Origin: Nocardia bovistercoris
GTDB lineage: Bacteria; Actinomycetota; Actinomycetes; Mycobacteriales; Mycobacteriaceae
Direction of reading: 5' to 3'
DNA length: 64,000 nucleotides
Assembly: GCF_015674855.1 (NCBI RefSeq)
Contig: NZ_JADMLG010000017.1
Span: 78,470 to 142,469, forward strand
Shown: positions 8,581 through 17,227 of the stretch, piece after piece
Position numbering within the stretch: position 1 is the stretch's first letter
How the letters are laid out: every line of letters starts with the position of its first letter
The notes under the pieces: model-generated
What the model was told of the DNA's origin: nothing
The model's database searches: none
What the model saw: the letters and a program-made list of their open reading frames with translations, nothing else
Program-made: the position numbers and the translations under genes

Positions 8581-9353
8581 TGGCAGGGTTCGATAGCAAA
8601 GGCTTGTTCGACCTCACCGGGCGTTCCGCCCTCGTCACCGGCGCCGCGGGCGGCATCGGCTCGGCCGTCGCGCAGGCGCTGGCGACGGCGGGCGCGGGCG
8701 TGCTGGTCAGCGATGTGAACGGGGACGCGGCCGCGGCGGTCGCGGAGAAGATCGTCGGCAACGGCGGGGTCGCGGCGAGTATCGCGCTCGACGTGTCCGA
8801 CCGCGAGGCAGCGGGTGTCGCGGCGGCCAAGGCTGCCGAACTCGCCGGTGGCGCACTGCATATCGTGGTGAACAACGCAGGCGTGACCGCGCCCGCGATG
8901 TTCGCCGACACCACCGCCGAGTCGGTGCGCAAGCTGATGGACATCCACGTCATGGGCACCATCAACTGCACGCAGGCCGCGCTGGAGTTCATGCCGACCG
9001 ACGGCACCGGGCGCGTCGTCAACGTGACGTCGGCGGCGGGCATCGTCGGCACCCTCGGCCAGGTGAACTACTCGGCCGCCAAGGCCGCGATCATCGGCAT
9101 CACCAAATCGCTGGCCAAGGAACTGGCCCGCAAGAACATCCTGGTGAACGCGCTGGCCCCGCTCGCGGCGACCCCGATGACCGAGACCATCCGCACCAAC
9201 GAGCGTTTCGCCGAACAGATGCTCAACCGCATCCTGCTGCGCCGCTGGGCCGAACCCGAGGAGGTCGCGGGCGCGTTCGTCTTCCTCGCCTCCGACGCGG
9301 CGTCCTTCATCACCGGCCAGGTTCTTCCGGTGGACGGCGGCACGGTCATCTGA
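8580..9353 (+). CDS. SDR-family dehydrogenase
   Basis: 257-residue NAD(P)-dependent short-chain dehydrogenase, probably the 3-hydroxyacyl-CoA or ring-alcohol dehydrogenase of this operon. The cofactor motif TGAAGGIG is near residue 20, NNAG near residue 100, and catalytic Ser-Tyr-Lys are visible in NVTSAAG and YSAAKAA. It starts by TGATG overlap (ATG at 8580) and ends by TGATG overlap with the CaiB gene. Substrate unknown. Confidence 0.88.
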   Translation: MAGFDSKGLFDLTGRSALVTGAAGGIGSAVAQALATAGAGVLVSDVNGDAAAAVAEKIVGNGGVAASIALDVSDREAAGVAAAKAAELAGGALHIVVNNAGVTAPAMFADTTAESVRKLMDIHVMGTINCTQAALEFMPTDGTGRVVNVTSAAGIVGTLGQVNYSAAKAAIIGITKSLAKELARKNILVNALAPLAATPMTETIRTNERFAEQMLNRILLRRWAEPEEVAGAFVFLASDAASFITGQVLPVDGGTVI

Positions 9354-10597
9354 TGGTCGAATCCGTACCGGACGACAGCACCGCCGTCGGCGTCGGCCCG
9401 CTGGCAGGCATCACCGTGATCGCCCTCGAACAGGCCGTATCGGCGCCCATGTGCACCCGCACCCTCGCCGATTTCGGCGCGCGGGTCATCAAAGTGGAGA
9501 ATCCGGACGGCGGCGACTTCGCGCGCTACTACGACGATGTGGTCAACGGGCAGGCCGCCCATTTCGTGTGGGTCAACCGGGGCAAGGAATCGATCACCCT
9601 CGACCTGAAATCCGAAGCGGGCGTGGAGATCCTGCACCGGCTGCTGGCCCGCGCCGACGTCCTGGTGTCCAATCTGGCGCCGGGGGCGACCGCGCGTCTG
9701 CGACTGCGGCCCGAGGATCTGGCGCTGCGGCATCCGGATCTGATCTCGGTGGAGATCGACGGCTTCGGCGCGGGCGGCCCGCTGTCGCACAAACGCGCCT
9801 ACGACCTGCTCGTGCAGGCCGAATCCGGGGTGTGCGCGGTCACCGGCACCGCCGACGCGCCCGCGAAACCCGGACCGCCGGTCGCCGACGTCACCACCGG
9901 GCTGTACGCGGCGCTGTCGATTCTGGCGCGGCTGACCGGGCGGCTGCGCGGTCGCGACGACGCTGGCAACGCCATCGCGGTCAGCCTGTTCGACACCATG
10001 GCCGAGATGATGGGCTACCACCTCACCTACGCCAGGCATTCCGGCGTCGACCTGCTCCCGCTCGGCATGAGCTCGCCCGCGGTCGCGCCCTACGGCGCCT
10101 ACCGCACCGCCGACGGGCACACCGTCGTGCTCGGCACCACCAACGACCGCGAATGGCAGCGACTGGCCACCGACATCATCGGTCGCCCCGACCTGGCCGC
10201 CGACGAGCGTTTCCGCACCAATCCGGGGCGGGTGCGCCATCGCGCCGAACTCGACGCGGCCATCGGCGCGTGGTGTCTGAGCCACGAGCTGGCCGAGATC
10301 CAGAAGATCGCCGACGACGCGGGCATCGGCAACTCCCGCTACAACCGGCCGAGCGAGGTCGTCGACCATCCGCAGTTGGTCGAGCGCGACCGGTGGCGCA
10401 CCATCGAGACCCCGAACGGGCCGATTCCGTCGCTGCTGCCGCCCGCGGTGATCGACGGCTTCGAACCACCCATGGGCGCGGTGCCGGGCCTCGGCGCGCA
10501 CACCGACGCCATCTTGGCCGAAATCGGTTGCGACGCGGAAGAAATCGCGGAACTGCGGGAGCAGCGGGTGCTCGGGCGGACCGGGGCGCGGCCGTGA
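9353..10597 (+). CDS. CaiB/BaiF family CoA transferase
   Basis: 414-residue class III CoA transferase expected to move CoA between acyl groups and so activate the substrate or recycle CoA. It shows the family's N-terminal fold (GITVIALEQAVSAPMCTRTLADFGARVIKVE) in pieces, with the DF.AR..KVE pattern at residues 41-50. The central region has the RAYDLLVQAESG motif. It overlaps neighbours on both sides (TGATG and GTGA), which ties it to the acyl-CoA dehydrogenase and hydratase genes. A second paralogue is at 42924. Confidence 0.88.
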   Translation: MVESVPDDSTAVGVGPLAGITVIALEQAVSAPMCTRTLADFGARVIKVENPDGGDFARYYDDVVNGQAAHFVWVNRGKESITLDLKSEAGVEILHRLLARADVLVSNLAPGATARLRLRPEDLALRHPDLISVEIDGFGAGGPLSHKRAYDLLVQAESGVCAVTGTADAPAKPGPPVADVTTGLYAALSILARLTGRLRGRDDAGNAIAVSLFDTMAEMMGYHLTYARHSGVDLLPLGMSSPAVAPYGAYRTADGHTVVLGTTNDREWQRLATDIIGRPDLAADERFRTNPGRVRHRAELDAAIGAWCLSHELAEIQKIADDAGIGNSRYNRPSEVVDHPQLVERDRWRTIETPNGPIPSLLPPAVIDGFEPPMGAVPGLGAHTDAILAEIGCDAEEIAELREQRVLGRTGARP

Positions 10598-11502
10598 CCG
10601 CCGAACCGGTGCTGCTCACCCGCGACGAGGACGGGGTGCGCACCCTCACCCTGAATCGTCCGCACCGCAAGAACGCCATCGACGCCGAACTGTGGGCGGC
10701 GCTTGCCGACGCGCTGCGGGAAGTTGCCACCGATCGTTCCGTGCGTGCGCTGGTCATCACCGGCGCGGGCGGGGCGTTCTGTTCGGGCGCGGATATCTCC
10801 GTGCCCGACAATGCCCATCCGATCTATCGGATGCGGGCGCTCACCGACGTGGCCGCGCTGCTCTACGAACTGCCGCTGCCGACCATCGCCTCGGTCACCG
10901 GGGTCGCGGTGGGCGCGGGCTGGAATCTGGCGCTCGGCTGCGATCTTGTGGTCGCCGCGGCCGAGGCGAGCTTCTCGCAGATCTTCGCCAAACGCGGACT
11001 GTCCATGGATCTCGGCGGATCGTGGCTGCTGCCGAGGCTCGTCGGCTTGCAGCAGGCCAAGCGGCTGGCCATGCTCGCCGAAACCCTCGACGCCGCACAG
11101 GCGCACGCGCTCGGCCTGGTGACCTGGGTGGTGCCCGGCGCCGAAATCGACGCGTTCACCGCCGATCTGGCCGCCCGATTGGCCGCGGGCCCGCCGGTCG
11201 CGCTGGCTCAGATCAAGGCGCTGCTCAACGACGGCTCCGCCTCGACCCACCGGGAAGCTCTCGCCGCCGAAGCCAGGGCGCAGGGCCTGAATTTCGCCAC
11301 CGCGGACGCCAAGGAGGCGTTCGCGGCCTTCGCCGCGCGGCGCGAACCCACCTACACCGGGCGCTGGCTGATCGAACGCCCGCCCATCCGGTCCGCCGAC
11401 GGTCGACGTGCGGGCGACGCACCTTCGACCGCGAGCGCGACGTCGGGCCACGACGGCGCGCTGTCGGGCGGCAACGCTGTTTCGAACGACACAGGGAGAT
11501 GA
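10594..11502 (+). CDS. Enoyl-CoA hydratase/isomerase
   Basis: 302-residue crotonase-fold enzyme that would hydrate or isomerise an enoyl-CoA. The GTG start at 10594 overlaps the CaiB stop. Oxyanion-hole segments are GAFCSGADIS and VAVGAGWNLALG. The segment GLSMDLGGSWLLPRLVG resembles PaaG-like isomerases more than classical hydratases. The C-terminus carries an unusual tail of about 45 residues rich in Ser, Ala, Gly and Asp after the normal crotonase end; its function is unknown. Confidence 0.85.
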   Translation: MTAEPVLLTRDEDGVRTLTLNRPHRKNAIDAELWAALADALREVATDRSVRALVITGAGGAFCSGADISVPDNAHPIYRMRALTDVAALLYELPLPTIASVTGVAVGAGWNLALGCDLVVAAAEASFSQIFAKRGLSMDLGGSWLLPRLVGLQQAKRLAMLAETLDAAQAHALGLVTWVVPGAEIDAFTADLAARLAAGPPVALAQIKALLNDGSASTHREALAAEARAQGLNFATADAKEAFAAFAARREPTYTGRWLIERPPIRSADGRRAGDAPSTASATSGHDGALSGGNAVSNDTGR

Positions 11503-11506
11503 ATCC

Positions 11507-12652
11507 ATGCGCGAGGTAGTCATCGCAGGCGCGGTCCGCACCGCGGTCGGCAAGCGCAACGGCGGTCTGGCAGGTGTGCATCCGGCCGATCTGTCGGCGC
11601 TGGTGTTGCAGGCACTGGCCGAGCGCACCGGCATCGATCCGGTGATCGTGGACGACGTCATCTGGGGATGCGTCTCGCAGGTCGGCGATCAGTCCAGCAA
11701 TATCGGCCGCTATTCGGTGCTGGCCGCGGGCTGGCCGGAGAGCATTCCCGGCACCACCGTGAACCGCGCGTGCGGATCCAGCCAGCAGGCCCTGGATTTC
11801 GCGGCGCAGGCGGTGCTGTCCGGTCAGCAGGACGTGGTCGTCGCGGGCGGTGTCGAGGTGATGAGCCGCGTCCCGCTGGGCGCGGCCCGCGCCTCCGGCG
11901 CGCCCTACGGCCCGAAAGCCTTGGCACGCTACGACGATTTCGCCTTCAACCAGGGCATCTCCGCCGAATTGATCGCCGAGAAATGGGGATTCGACCGCGC
12001 GGTGCTCGACGAGTACTCGGCGCGCTCGCACGAACGCGCCGCCGCCGCGCAGGACGCGGGCGCGTTCACCGACCAGATCGTGCCCGTCGTCACCGAATCC
12101 GGGGTGGTCGACGCCGACGAAGGCATACGCCGCGGCACCACCGTCGAGAAGCTGGCCGGACTCAAGACCGCGTTCCGCGAGGACGGAGTCATCCACGCGG
12201 GCAACAGCTCCCAGATCTCCGACGGAGCGGCAGCGCTGCTGCTGACCACGCCGGAGAAGGCGCGCGAACTCGGACTGACCCCGCTGGCGCGCTATCGAGC
12301 GGGTGCGGTCGCCGGATCCGATCCGGTGCTCATGCTCACCGGACCCATCCCGGCGACGGAGAAGGCGCTCGCGAAAGCCGGTCTGGCGCTGTCGGATATC
12401 GGCGTCTTCGAGGTCAACGAGGCGTTCGCGCCGGTGCCGCTGGCGTGGCTGGCCGAAACCGGCGCCGACCCGGCGCTGACCAACCCGCTCGGCGGCGCCA
12501 TCGCACTCGGTCACCCGCTCGGCGGATCCGGTGCGGTGCTCATGACCCGGATGATCCACCACATGCGCGACAACGGGATTCGCTACGGATTGCAGACCAT
12601 GTGCGAGGGCGGCGGCACCGCCAACGCGACGGTCGTCGAACTGATCTCCTGA
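11507..12652 (+). CDS. Thiolase (acetyl-CoA acyltransferase)
   Basis: 381-residue thiolase expected to cleave a 3-ketoacyl-CoA with CoA. The start ATG at 11507 has AGGGAG upstream. The nucleophile Cys89 is in NRACGSS, and the C-terminal GHPLGGSG histidine and the CEGGG cysteine motif are all present, so it should be active. It follows the hydratase directly and precedes a second acyl-CoA dehydrogenase, completing one round of beta-oxidation in this operon. Confidence 0.92.
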   Translation: MREVVIAGAVRTAVGKRNGGLAGVHPADLSALVLQALAERTGIDPVIVDDVIWGCVSQVGDQSSNIGRYSVLAAGWPESIPGTTVNRACGSSQQALDFAAQAVLSGQQDVVVAGGVEVMSRVPLGAARASGAPYGPKALARYDDFAFNQGISAELIAEKWGFDRAVLDEYSARSHERAAAAQDAGAFTDQIVPVVTESGVVDADEGIRRGTTVEKLAGLKTAFREDGVIHAGNSSQISDGAAALLLTTPEKARELGLTPLARYRAGAVAGSDPVLMLTGPIPATEKALAKAGLALSDIGVFEVNEAFAPVPLAWLAETGADPALTNPLGGAIALGHPLGGSGAVLMTRMIHHMRDNGIRYGLQTMCEGGGTANATVVELIS

Positions 12653-12671
12653 GCCGATCGGAGGAACGGCC

Positions 12672-13823
12672 GTGCGCCGAGAGCTCTTCACCGCCGACCA
12701 CGAGGCATTCCGCCGACTGGTCCGCGATTTCATCGACAAACAGATCGCGCCGAACTACGCCGCCTGGGAAAAGGATGGGCGGATGCCGCGCGAGACCTTC
12801 GCCGAGATGGGCGAACTCGGCATTCTCGGGTTCGCGCTGCCCGAGGAATACGGCGGCGCCGGGCTGCGGGACTACCGCTACAACGTGGTGCTCCAGGAGG
12901 AAGCCGCGCGCGCCATGGTCACGCTGGGCACCGTGCGCACCCAACTCGACGTGATCCTGCCCTACTTTCTGGAATACGCCGACCAGAAACAGCGCGAGCG
13001 GTGGTTTCCCGGCATGGTGCGCGGCGAACTGCTCACCGCGGTCGCCATGACCGAACCCGGCACCGGCTCGGATCTCGCGGGCATGCGCACCAGCGCGGTT
13101 CGCGACGGCGACCACTACATCCTCAATGGCGCGAAGACTTTCATCACCGGCGGTCTGCTCGCGGATCTGGTGATCGTGGTCGCCCGCACCTCCAGCGATC
13201 CCGACAACCGGCGCGCGGGCCTGACCCTGCTCGTGGTCGAGGACGGCATGCCCGGATTCACCCGAGGCCGGATGCTGGACAAGATGGGCTGCAAGGTGCA
13301 GGACACCATGGAGTTGTCCTTCCAGGATGTCCGTGTGCCCGCGGAGAATCGGCTCGGCGAGGAGGGCGCCGCCTTCGGGTATCTCGGCCACAATCTGCCG
13401 CAGGAGCGGATGACGGTGGCGGTCGGGTCGGTGGCCCAGGCCCGCGCGGCCATCGCCGCCACCATCGAATATACAAGGGAGCGTAAGGCTTTCGGCACGC
13501 CGGTGTCCTCGTTCCAGAACACCAAATTCGAGTTGGCTGCCATGTCCGCCGAGGTCGAGGCCGCGCAGACGATGATCGACCGTGCGGTGGCCGATCTGGT
13601 CGACGGCGTGCTGTCGGGTGCGGACGCCGCGCGCACCAAACTGTTCTGCACAGAGGTCCAGGCCCGCGTGGTCGACCGCTGCCTGCAACTGTTCGGTGGC
13701 TACGGCTACATGATGGAATATCCCATCGCCCGCCTCTACACCGACGCCCGCGTCGCGCGCATCTACGCGGGCACCAGCGAGGTCATGAAGATGATCATCG
13801 CTCGCGACCTCGGCGTCTCCTGA
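12672..13823 (+). CDS. Acyl-CoA dehydrogenase
   Basis: 383-residue flavoenzyme, last gene of the operon. The GTG start at 12672 follows GGAGG. Motifs are VAMTEPGTGSD (flavin/substrate region) and the C-terminal LFGGYGYMMEYP and IYAGTSEVMK. In the last motif the residue before GT is Ala rather than the catalytic Glu found in medium-chain enzymes, so the base is probably supplied from the other known position, as in isovaleryl-type enzymes; this is inference. Its TGA and the stop of the convergent SDR gene share the hexamer TGATCA. Confidence 0.9.
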   Translation: MRRELFTADHEAFRRLVRDFIDKQIAPNYAAWEKDGRMPRETFAEMGELGILGFALPEEYGGAGLRDYRYNVVLQEEAARAMVTLGTVRTQLDVILPYFLEYADQKQRERWFPGMVRGELLTAVAMTEPGTGSDLAGMRTSAVRDGDHYILNGAKTFITGGLLADLVIVVARTSSDPDNRRAGLTLLVVEDGMPGFTRGRMLDKMGCKVQDTMELSFQDVRVPAENRLGEEGAAFGYLGHNLPQERMTVAVGSVAQARAAIAATIEYTRERKAFGTPVSSFQNTKFELAAMSAEVEAAQTMIDRAVADLVDGVLSGADAARTKLFCTEVQARVVDRCLQLFGGYGYMMEYPIARLYTDARVARIYAGTSEVMKMIIARDLGVS

Positions 13824-14549
13824 TCAGAACAACCCGCCGCCCGCGCCGACGGTCTGCCCGGTGACCCACCGGGCAGCGTCGGACACCAGGAACCCGACGA
13901 TGTCGGCGATGTCGTCGGGTTCGGCGAGGCGGCGCAGGGGAGTGGCGGAGGCGGCGTCGGCAGTGGATTTCGGGTCCGCCGTCGCCGCCAGCGCCTCGGT
14001 GCGCACCGCCCCCGGCGTGACGCTGTTGACCGTGATTCCGCGCGGGCCGAGTTCCCTGGCGAGCACCCGCACGAGCTGTTCGCCCGCCGCCTTGCTCGCG
14101 CCGTAGAGCCCGGTGCCGACGCGGTGCGTTGCGGTGACCCCCGAGGAGACGACGACGATTCTGCCGTTGTCGCGCAACCGATTCGCGGCTTCACGCAACC
14201 CGACGAAGGTGGCTTTCGCGTTCGTCTCGAACATCAGGTCGTAATCCTCGTCGGTGGCCTGCGCGAGGGTTCCGAAACGGGTCGCGCCGACATTGTTCAC
14301 GAACGCGTCGACTCCGCCGAAGCGTTCCTCGGCGAGGTCGAACAGTCCGCGCAGCTTCGTGGCGTCGGTGACATCGCCCTCGGCGGCGACCGCTCGACCG
14401 CCCGTCTCCTCGATCCGCGCGACGACCCGTCGGGCGGAGGCTCGGTCGGACCGGTAGTTGACCACGACCGTCGCCCCGTCGGCCCCCAGCCGTTCGGCGA
14501 TCGCCCGCCCGATCCCGCGCGAACCCCCGGTGACGATCGCTACCGGCAT
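13824..14549 (-). CDS. SDR-family oxidoreductase
   Basis: 241-residue short-chain dehydrogenase starting MPVAIVTGGSRGIG; the start at 14549 is chosen because GGAGG precedes it and the cofactor motif begins at once. The active-site region SSGVTA and YGASKAAGEQ is present. It is divergent from a MarR-type regulator with only 90 bases between them, a typical regulator-target arrangement. It meets the preceding acyl-CoA dehydrogenase tail to tail with no spacer. It may lie outside the main catabolic pathway. Confidence 0.85.
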   Translation of the reverse strand: MPVAIVTGGSRGIGRAIAERLGADGATVVVNYRSDRASARRVVARIEETGGRAVAAEGDVTDATKLRGLFDLAEERFGGVDAFVNNVGATRFGTLAQATDEDYDLMFETNAKATFVGLREAANRLRDNGRIVVVSSGVTATHRVGTGLYGASKAAGEQLVRVLARELGPRGITVNSVTPGAVRTEALAATADPKSTADAASATPLRRLAEPDDIADIVGFLVSDAARWVTGQTVGAGGGLF

Positions 14550-14639
14550 CTCCGACCTCCAATAGTCCATGAACTCGATAGTCGATATGCTCGACCAATT
14601 GGGCGATAGTGTCAACAGTCGATTCCCTAGACTTGCGGT
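14550..14639. promoter_or_regulatory. SDR/MarR divergent promoter
   Basis: Ninety bases between divergent starts. They contain repeated TCGA/CGATAG elements (TCGATAGTCGATA near 14575-14590 and CGATAG near 14604) that could be MarR half-sites. A TAGACT -10-like hexamer lies just before the MarR ATG, so that gene may have a very short leader or none. Confidence 0.4.
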
Positions 14640-15068
14640 ATGGCGACGGAGAATCCCGGTCTGGTAGCGGTGTTCGGACATCTGTATCGCGAGGTGCACG
14701 CGCTCTACCAGCTCGTGGCGCGCCGATTCGACCTCACCGTGCAACAGGTCGAACTCCTGTGCCTACTCCACGGCGACCCGCCGTCCCTCGGTGCGCTCGC
14801 GACCGCCCTCGACTGCGACAAGACCAACGTCACCGGCCTGGTCGACCGCCTCCAACGCCGCGGCTACCTCACCAGATCCACCGACCCCGTCGACCGCCGC
14901 ATCACCCGAATCCAGCTCACCGATGACGGCATCACCCTCGGCGACCGACTCCGCGCCGCCATCGCCCACGAACTGACCACCCGCCTACCGCAACCCGACC
15001 GCCCCCACCTCGTCACCGCCCTGCGTACCGCCGCCACGGCCCTGTCGGACAGCCGCCCACCCGCCTGA
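14640..15068 (+). CDS. MarR-family transcriptional regulator
   Basis: 142-residue winged-helix regulator. The DNA-binding domain is visible around residues 50-95: LGALATALDCDKTNVTGLVD (recognition helix), then RRGYLTRS and DRRITRIQLTD (wing). It is divergent from an SDR gene, which it probably controls. No ribosome site is evident, and a -10-like element sits immediately upstream. The inducing ligand is unknown; MarR proteins usually sense small phenolic or lipophilic compounds. Confidence 0.88.
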   Translation: MATENPGLVAVFGHLYREVHALYQLVARRFDLTVQQVELLCLLHGDPPSLGALATALDCDKTNVTGLVDRLQRRGYLTRSTDPVDRRITRIQLTDDGITLGDRLRAAIAHELTTRLPQPDRPHLVTALRTAATALSDSRPPA

Positions 15069-15076
15069 CCCGCCGC

Positions 15077-15646
15077 TCACGCCGTGGCAGGCGTCGTCAC
15101 CCGCCACGGAATTCTCCCCGCGATATCCAACACCAGCGCACCGATATTCCACGCATCATCGGCCCCACTGTGATGCCGCCCCTCCAGCGGAATTCCCGCG
15201 ATCCGCAACGCCCCCGCCATTCCGTACCTTCGTCCGGTCCCGCGAGCCTCGGAGAACAGCGCTTTCGCATTCGTGTGCAGCGCCCGGAACGGATAAGTCA
15301 CTCCCGTTGCCGCACACTGCCGCTCGAATTGCTTGCGATCGTAATCCCCCCACGAAGCCCACGGCCGACTCCCGGACTCGTACTCGACCGCGAGCACCCG
15401 GCAGGCCTGCGCGAAACGCACCCCGGCGTCGACCTCCGCCTGCGTCAACCCGGTGAGCTCGGTACAGAACTCACTCACCGTCGACCGTTCCGGCCGAACT
15501 ACGATCCGATGCTTCGAAATCCGTTCCCTCACACCGAGATCAACAACGGTCAACCCGATCTCGATGATCTCACTCACCGCCCCCTCCGGCACCGCCCCCG
15601 ACCAACAGGTCGCCTCGACATCCACCACATTCAACAACTCGTTCAT
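15077..15646 (-). CDS. DEDDh 3'-5' exonuclease
   Basis: 189-residue exonuclease-fold protein. The start at ATG 15646 (after GGGGAA) is chosen over the longer frame because the fold begins right there: NVVDVEATCW carries Asp9 and Glu11. WGDYDRKQF supplies the third Asp, and HHSGADDAWN supplies the His and final Asp of the DEDDh site. It resembles ERI1/KapD-like exonucleases acting on short RNA or DNA 3' ends. It is convergent with MarR (8-base gap) and divergent from the ATPase/HNH pair, so a link to defence is possible but unproven. Confidence 0.85.
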   Translation of the reverse strand: MNELLNVVDVEATCWSGAVPEGAVSEIIEIGLTVVDLGVRERISKHRIVVRPERSTVSEFCTELTGLTQAEVDAGVRFAQACRVLAVEYESGSRPWASWGDYDRKQFERQCAATGVTYPFRALHTNAKALFSEARGTGRRYGMAGALRIAGIPLEGRHHSGADDAWNIGALVLDIAGRIPWRVTTPATA

Positions 15647-15892
15647 TTCCCCGACCGTAGCCCCCACCCCAAACCCGCCACAATTCCTTATTTCCGCCAC
15701 CGACCTGCCCCGAAACAGATGCCCGCCGGCCCCGTGATCGCCACGCTGCCGCTATCCGATGCTGGATGGAGCCTCGGCGGTGCCGGACATCCGGGCAGGC
15801 GTCCGCTGCCTGGACGTGCTGTGCACGGCAGGAGTCTCGTAGCGCCACGCCCGTGGCGCAAAGTTCCGCACTTGGGCTAGTAGGCTCTGCGG
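15647..15892. promoter_or_regulatory. Divergent promoter between exonuclease and ATPase genes
   Basis: No gene seen. A TAGGCT -10-like hexamer lies a few bases before the ATPase GTG at 15893 with no ribosome site between them, which suggests leaderless translation of the ATPase gene. Confidence 0.35.
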
Positions 15893-17227
15893 GTGCATAT
15901 CGTCGAGATACGGCTAGAGGGTATTCGTGGATTTCCCTCCGGTGACCGCGCGGTCTCATTGGCTTTCGCGCGGAAGGACGGTTCGCTGCCGCGTTGGATC
16001 GTGATCGCGGGGCGCAACGGCGCGGGGAAATCGACGTTCTTGCAGGCGTTGGCGTTGGCGATCGCGGGCCCGTCTGTCGCTCGGCTCCTGGCGGAAACGT
16101 TCCGGGGCTGGATTCGGGACGGTGAAACGCAAGCCCGTGGTGCGGTGAAACTCCGGTTCAGTGACGAGGATGGGTTCACCGCAGGCCGCAAACCCACCTT
16201 CGAGCCGTGGGCGGCGATGGAGTGGGAGCGTGCGGGCGGACCTGAGCCGACGGTGGGCAGAGCTGCGGTCGGGGGGAACTGGACGCCCCGTCGCGGCCCA
16301 TGGGCGGAGAATCCTCGCGGTTGGTTCACCGCTGGATACGGGCCTTTCCGGCGGTTGTCGCCCGCACCGACCGAGGCGCAGCGACTGATGATGTCACCGG
16401 GGCGGCCCGCCGCGTTGGCCAGTCTGTTCCGTGAGGACGCTTCCCTGTCGGAATCGGTGGTGTGGCTTCAACAGATCTATTTGCGTCGCCTCGAAGGTCG
16501 TCCGGAAGCCGAGGCGATCGAAGAACTTGTCCTGCGACTGCTCGACGACGGACTGCTCCCCGAGGGCATGCGGGTCGAGAAGGTCGATTCGGAGGGTTTG
16601 TGGGTGCGAACCCCGGAGGGACGCACCCTGGCGTTGGCGTCACTGAGCGACGGCTATCGGACAGTCGCAGGGCTCGTCCTCGATCTCATCAAACAGTTGG
16701 TGTCGGCCTTCGATTCGGTAGCGATAGATCAGGGTTCGGACGGCCGCGTTCGAGTTCTGCACCAGGGTGTCGTACTCATCGACGAAATCGACGTCCATCT
16801 ACATATCGAATGGCAGAAACGCATCGGGTTCTGGCTCAAGGATCATTTTCCGAACATGCAGTTCTTGGTAACCACGCATAGTCCGTTCATCTGTCAGGCC
16901 GCCGATGAGGGCGGGCTGATTCGGCTGTCGCCCGCATGGGAGCAGGATGCGGGCGCCGAGATACTGATGGGTGAGGAATTCAACCGCGTGGTCAACGGTA
17001 GCGTCGATGAAGCCGTGATGACCGAACTGTTCGGGCTCGACTCCGTATTGTCGGAGTCCGCGCGTGACTCGCGCCTGCGGCTGGCGGTGATCGAGGCCAC
17101 GGCGCTGAAGCGTGAACTGACCGCCGCAGAGCGGGAAAGTCTGGCGGAGTTGCGGTCCAAAGTGCCGACGAGTCAGGCCGACCGCGCCGTGCAACTGCTG
17201 ATGATGCACGAACGCAGCGATCAGTGA
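15893..17227 (+). CDS. ptuA: Septu-like ATPase (PtuA type), AAA/ABC fold
   Basis: 444-residue SMC/RecF-like ATPase. Walker A is GRNGAGKS (residues 40-47), an ABC-type signature LSDGYR is at 251-256, Walker B is VVLIDEID at 293-300, and the switch histidine is H329 in VTTHSP. The head domain is interrupted by an insert of about 200 residues. It is followed with GTGA overlap by an HNH nuclease. An OLD/RecF-like ATPase plus small HNH nuclease is the defining pair of Septu anti-phage defence. The ATPase is shorter than the best-known PtuA proteins, so subtype is uncertain. Confidence 0.75.
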   Translation: MHIVEIRLEGIRGFPSGDRAVSLAFARKDGSLPRWIVIAGRNGAGKSTFLQALALAIAGPSVARLLAETFRGWIRDGETQARGAVKLRFSDEDGFTAGRKPTFEPWAAMEWERAGGPEPTVGRAAVGGNWTPRRGPWAENPRGWFTAGYGPFRRLSPAPTEAQRLMMSPGRPAALASLFREDASLSESVVWLQQIYLRRLEGRPEAEAIEELVLRLLDDGLLPEGMRVEKVDSEGLWVRTPEGRTLALASLSDGYRTVAGLVLDLIKQLVSAFDSVAIDQGSDGRVRVLHQGVVLIDEIDVHLHIEWQKRIGFWLKDHFPNMQFLVTTHSPFICQAADEGGLIRLSPAWEQDAGAEILMGEEFNRVVNGSVDEAVMTELFGLDSVLSESARDSRLRLAVIEATALKRELTAAERESLAELRSKVPTSQADRAVQLLMMHERSDQ

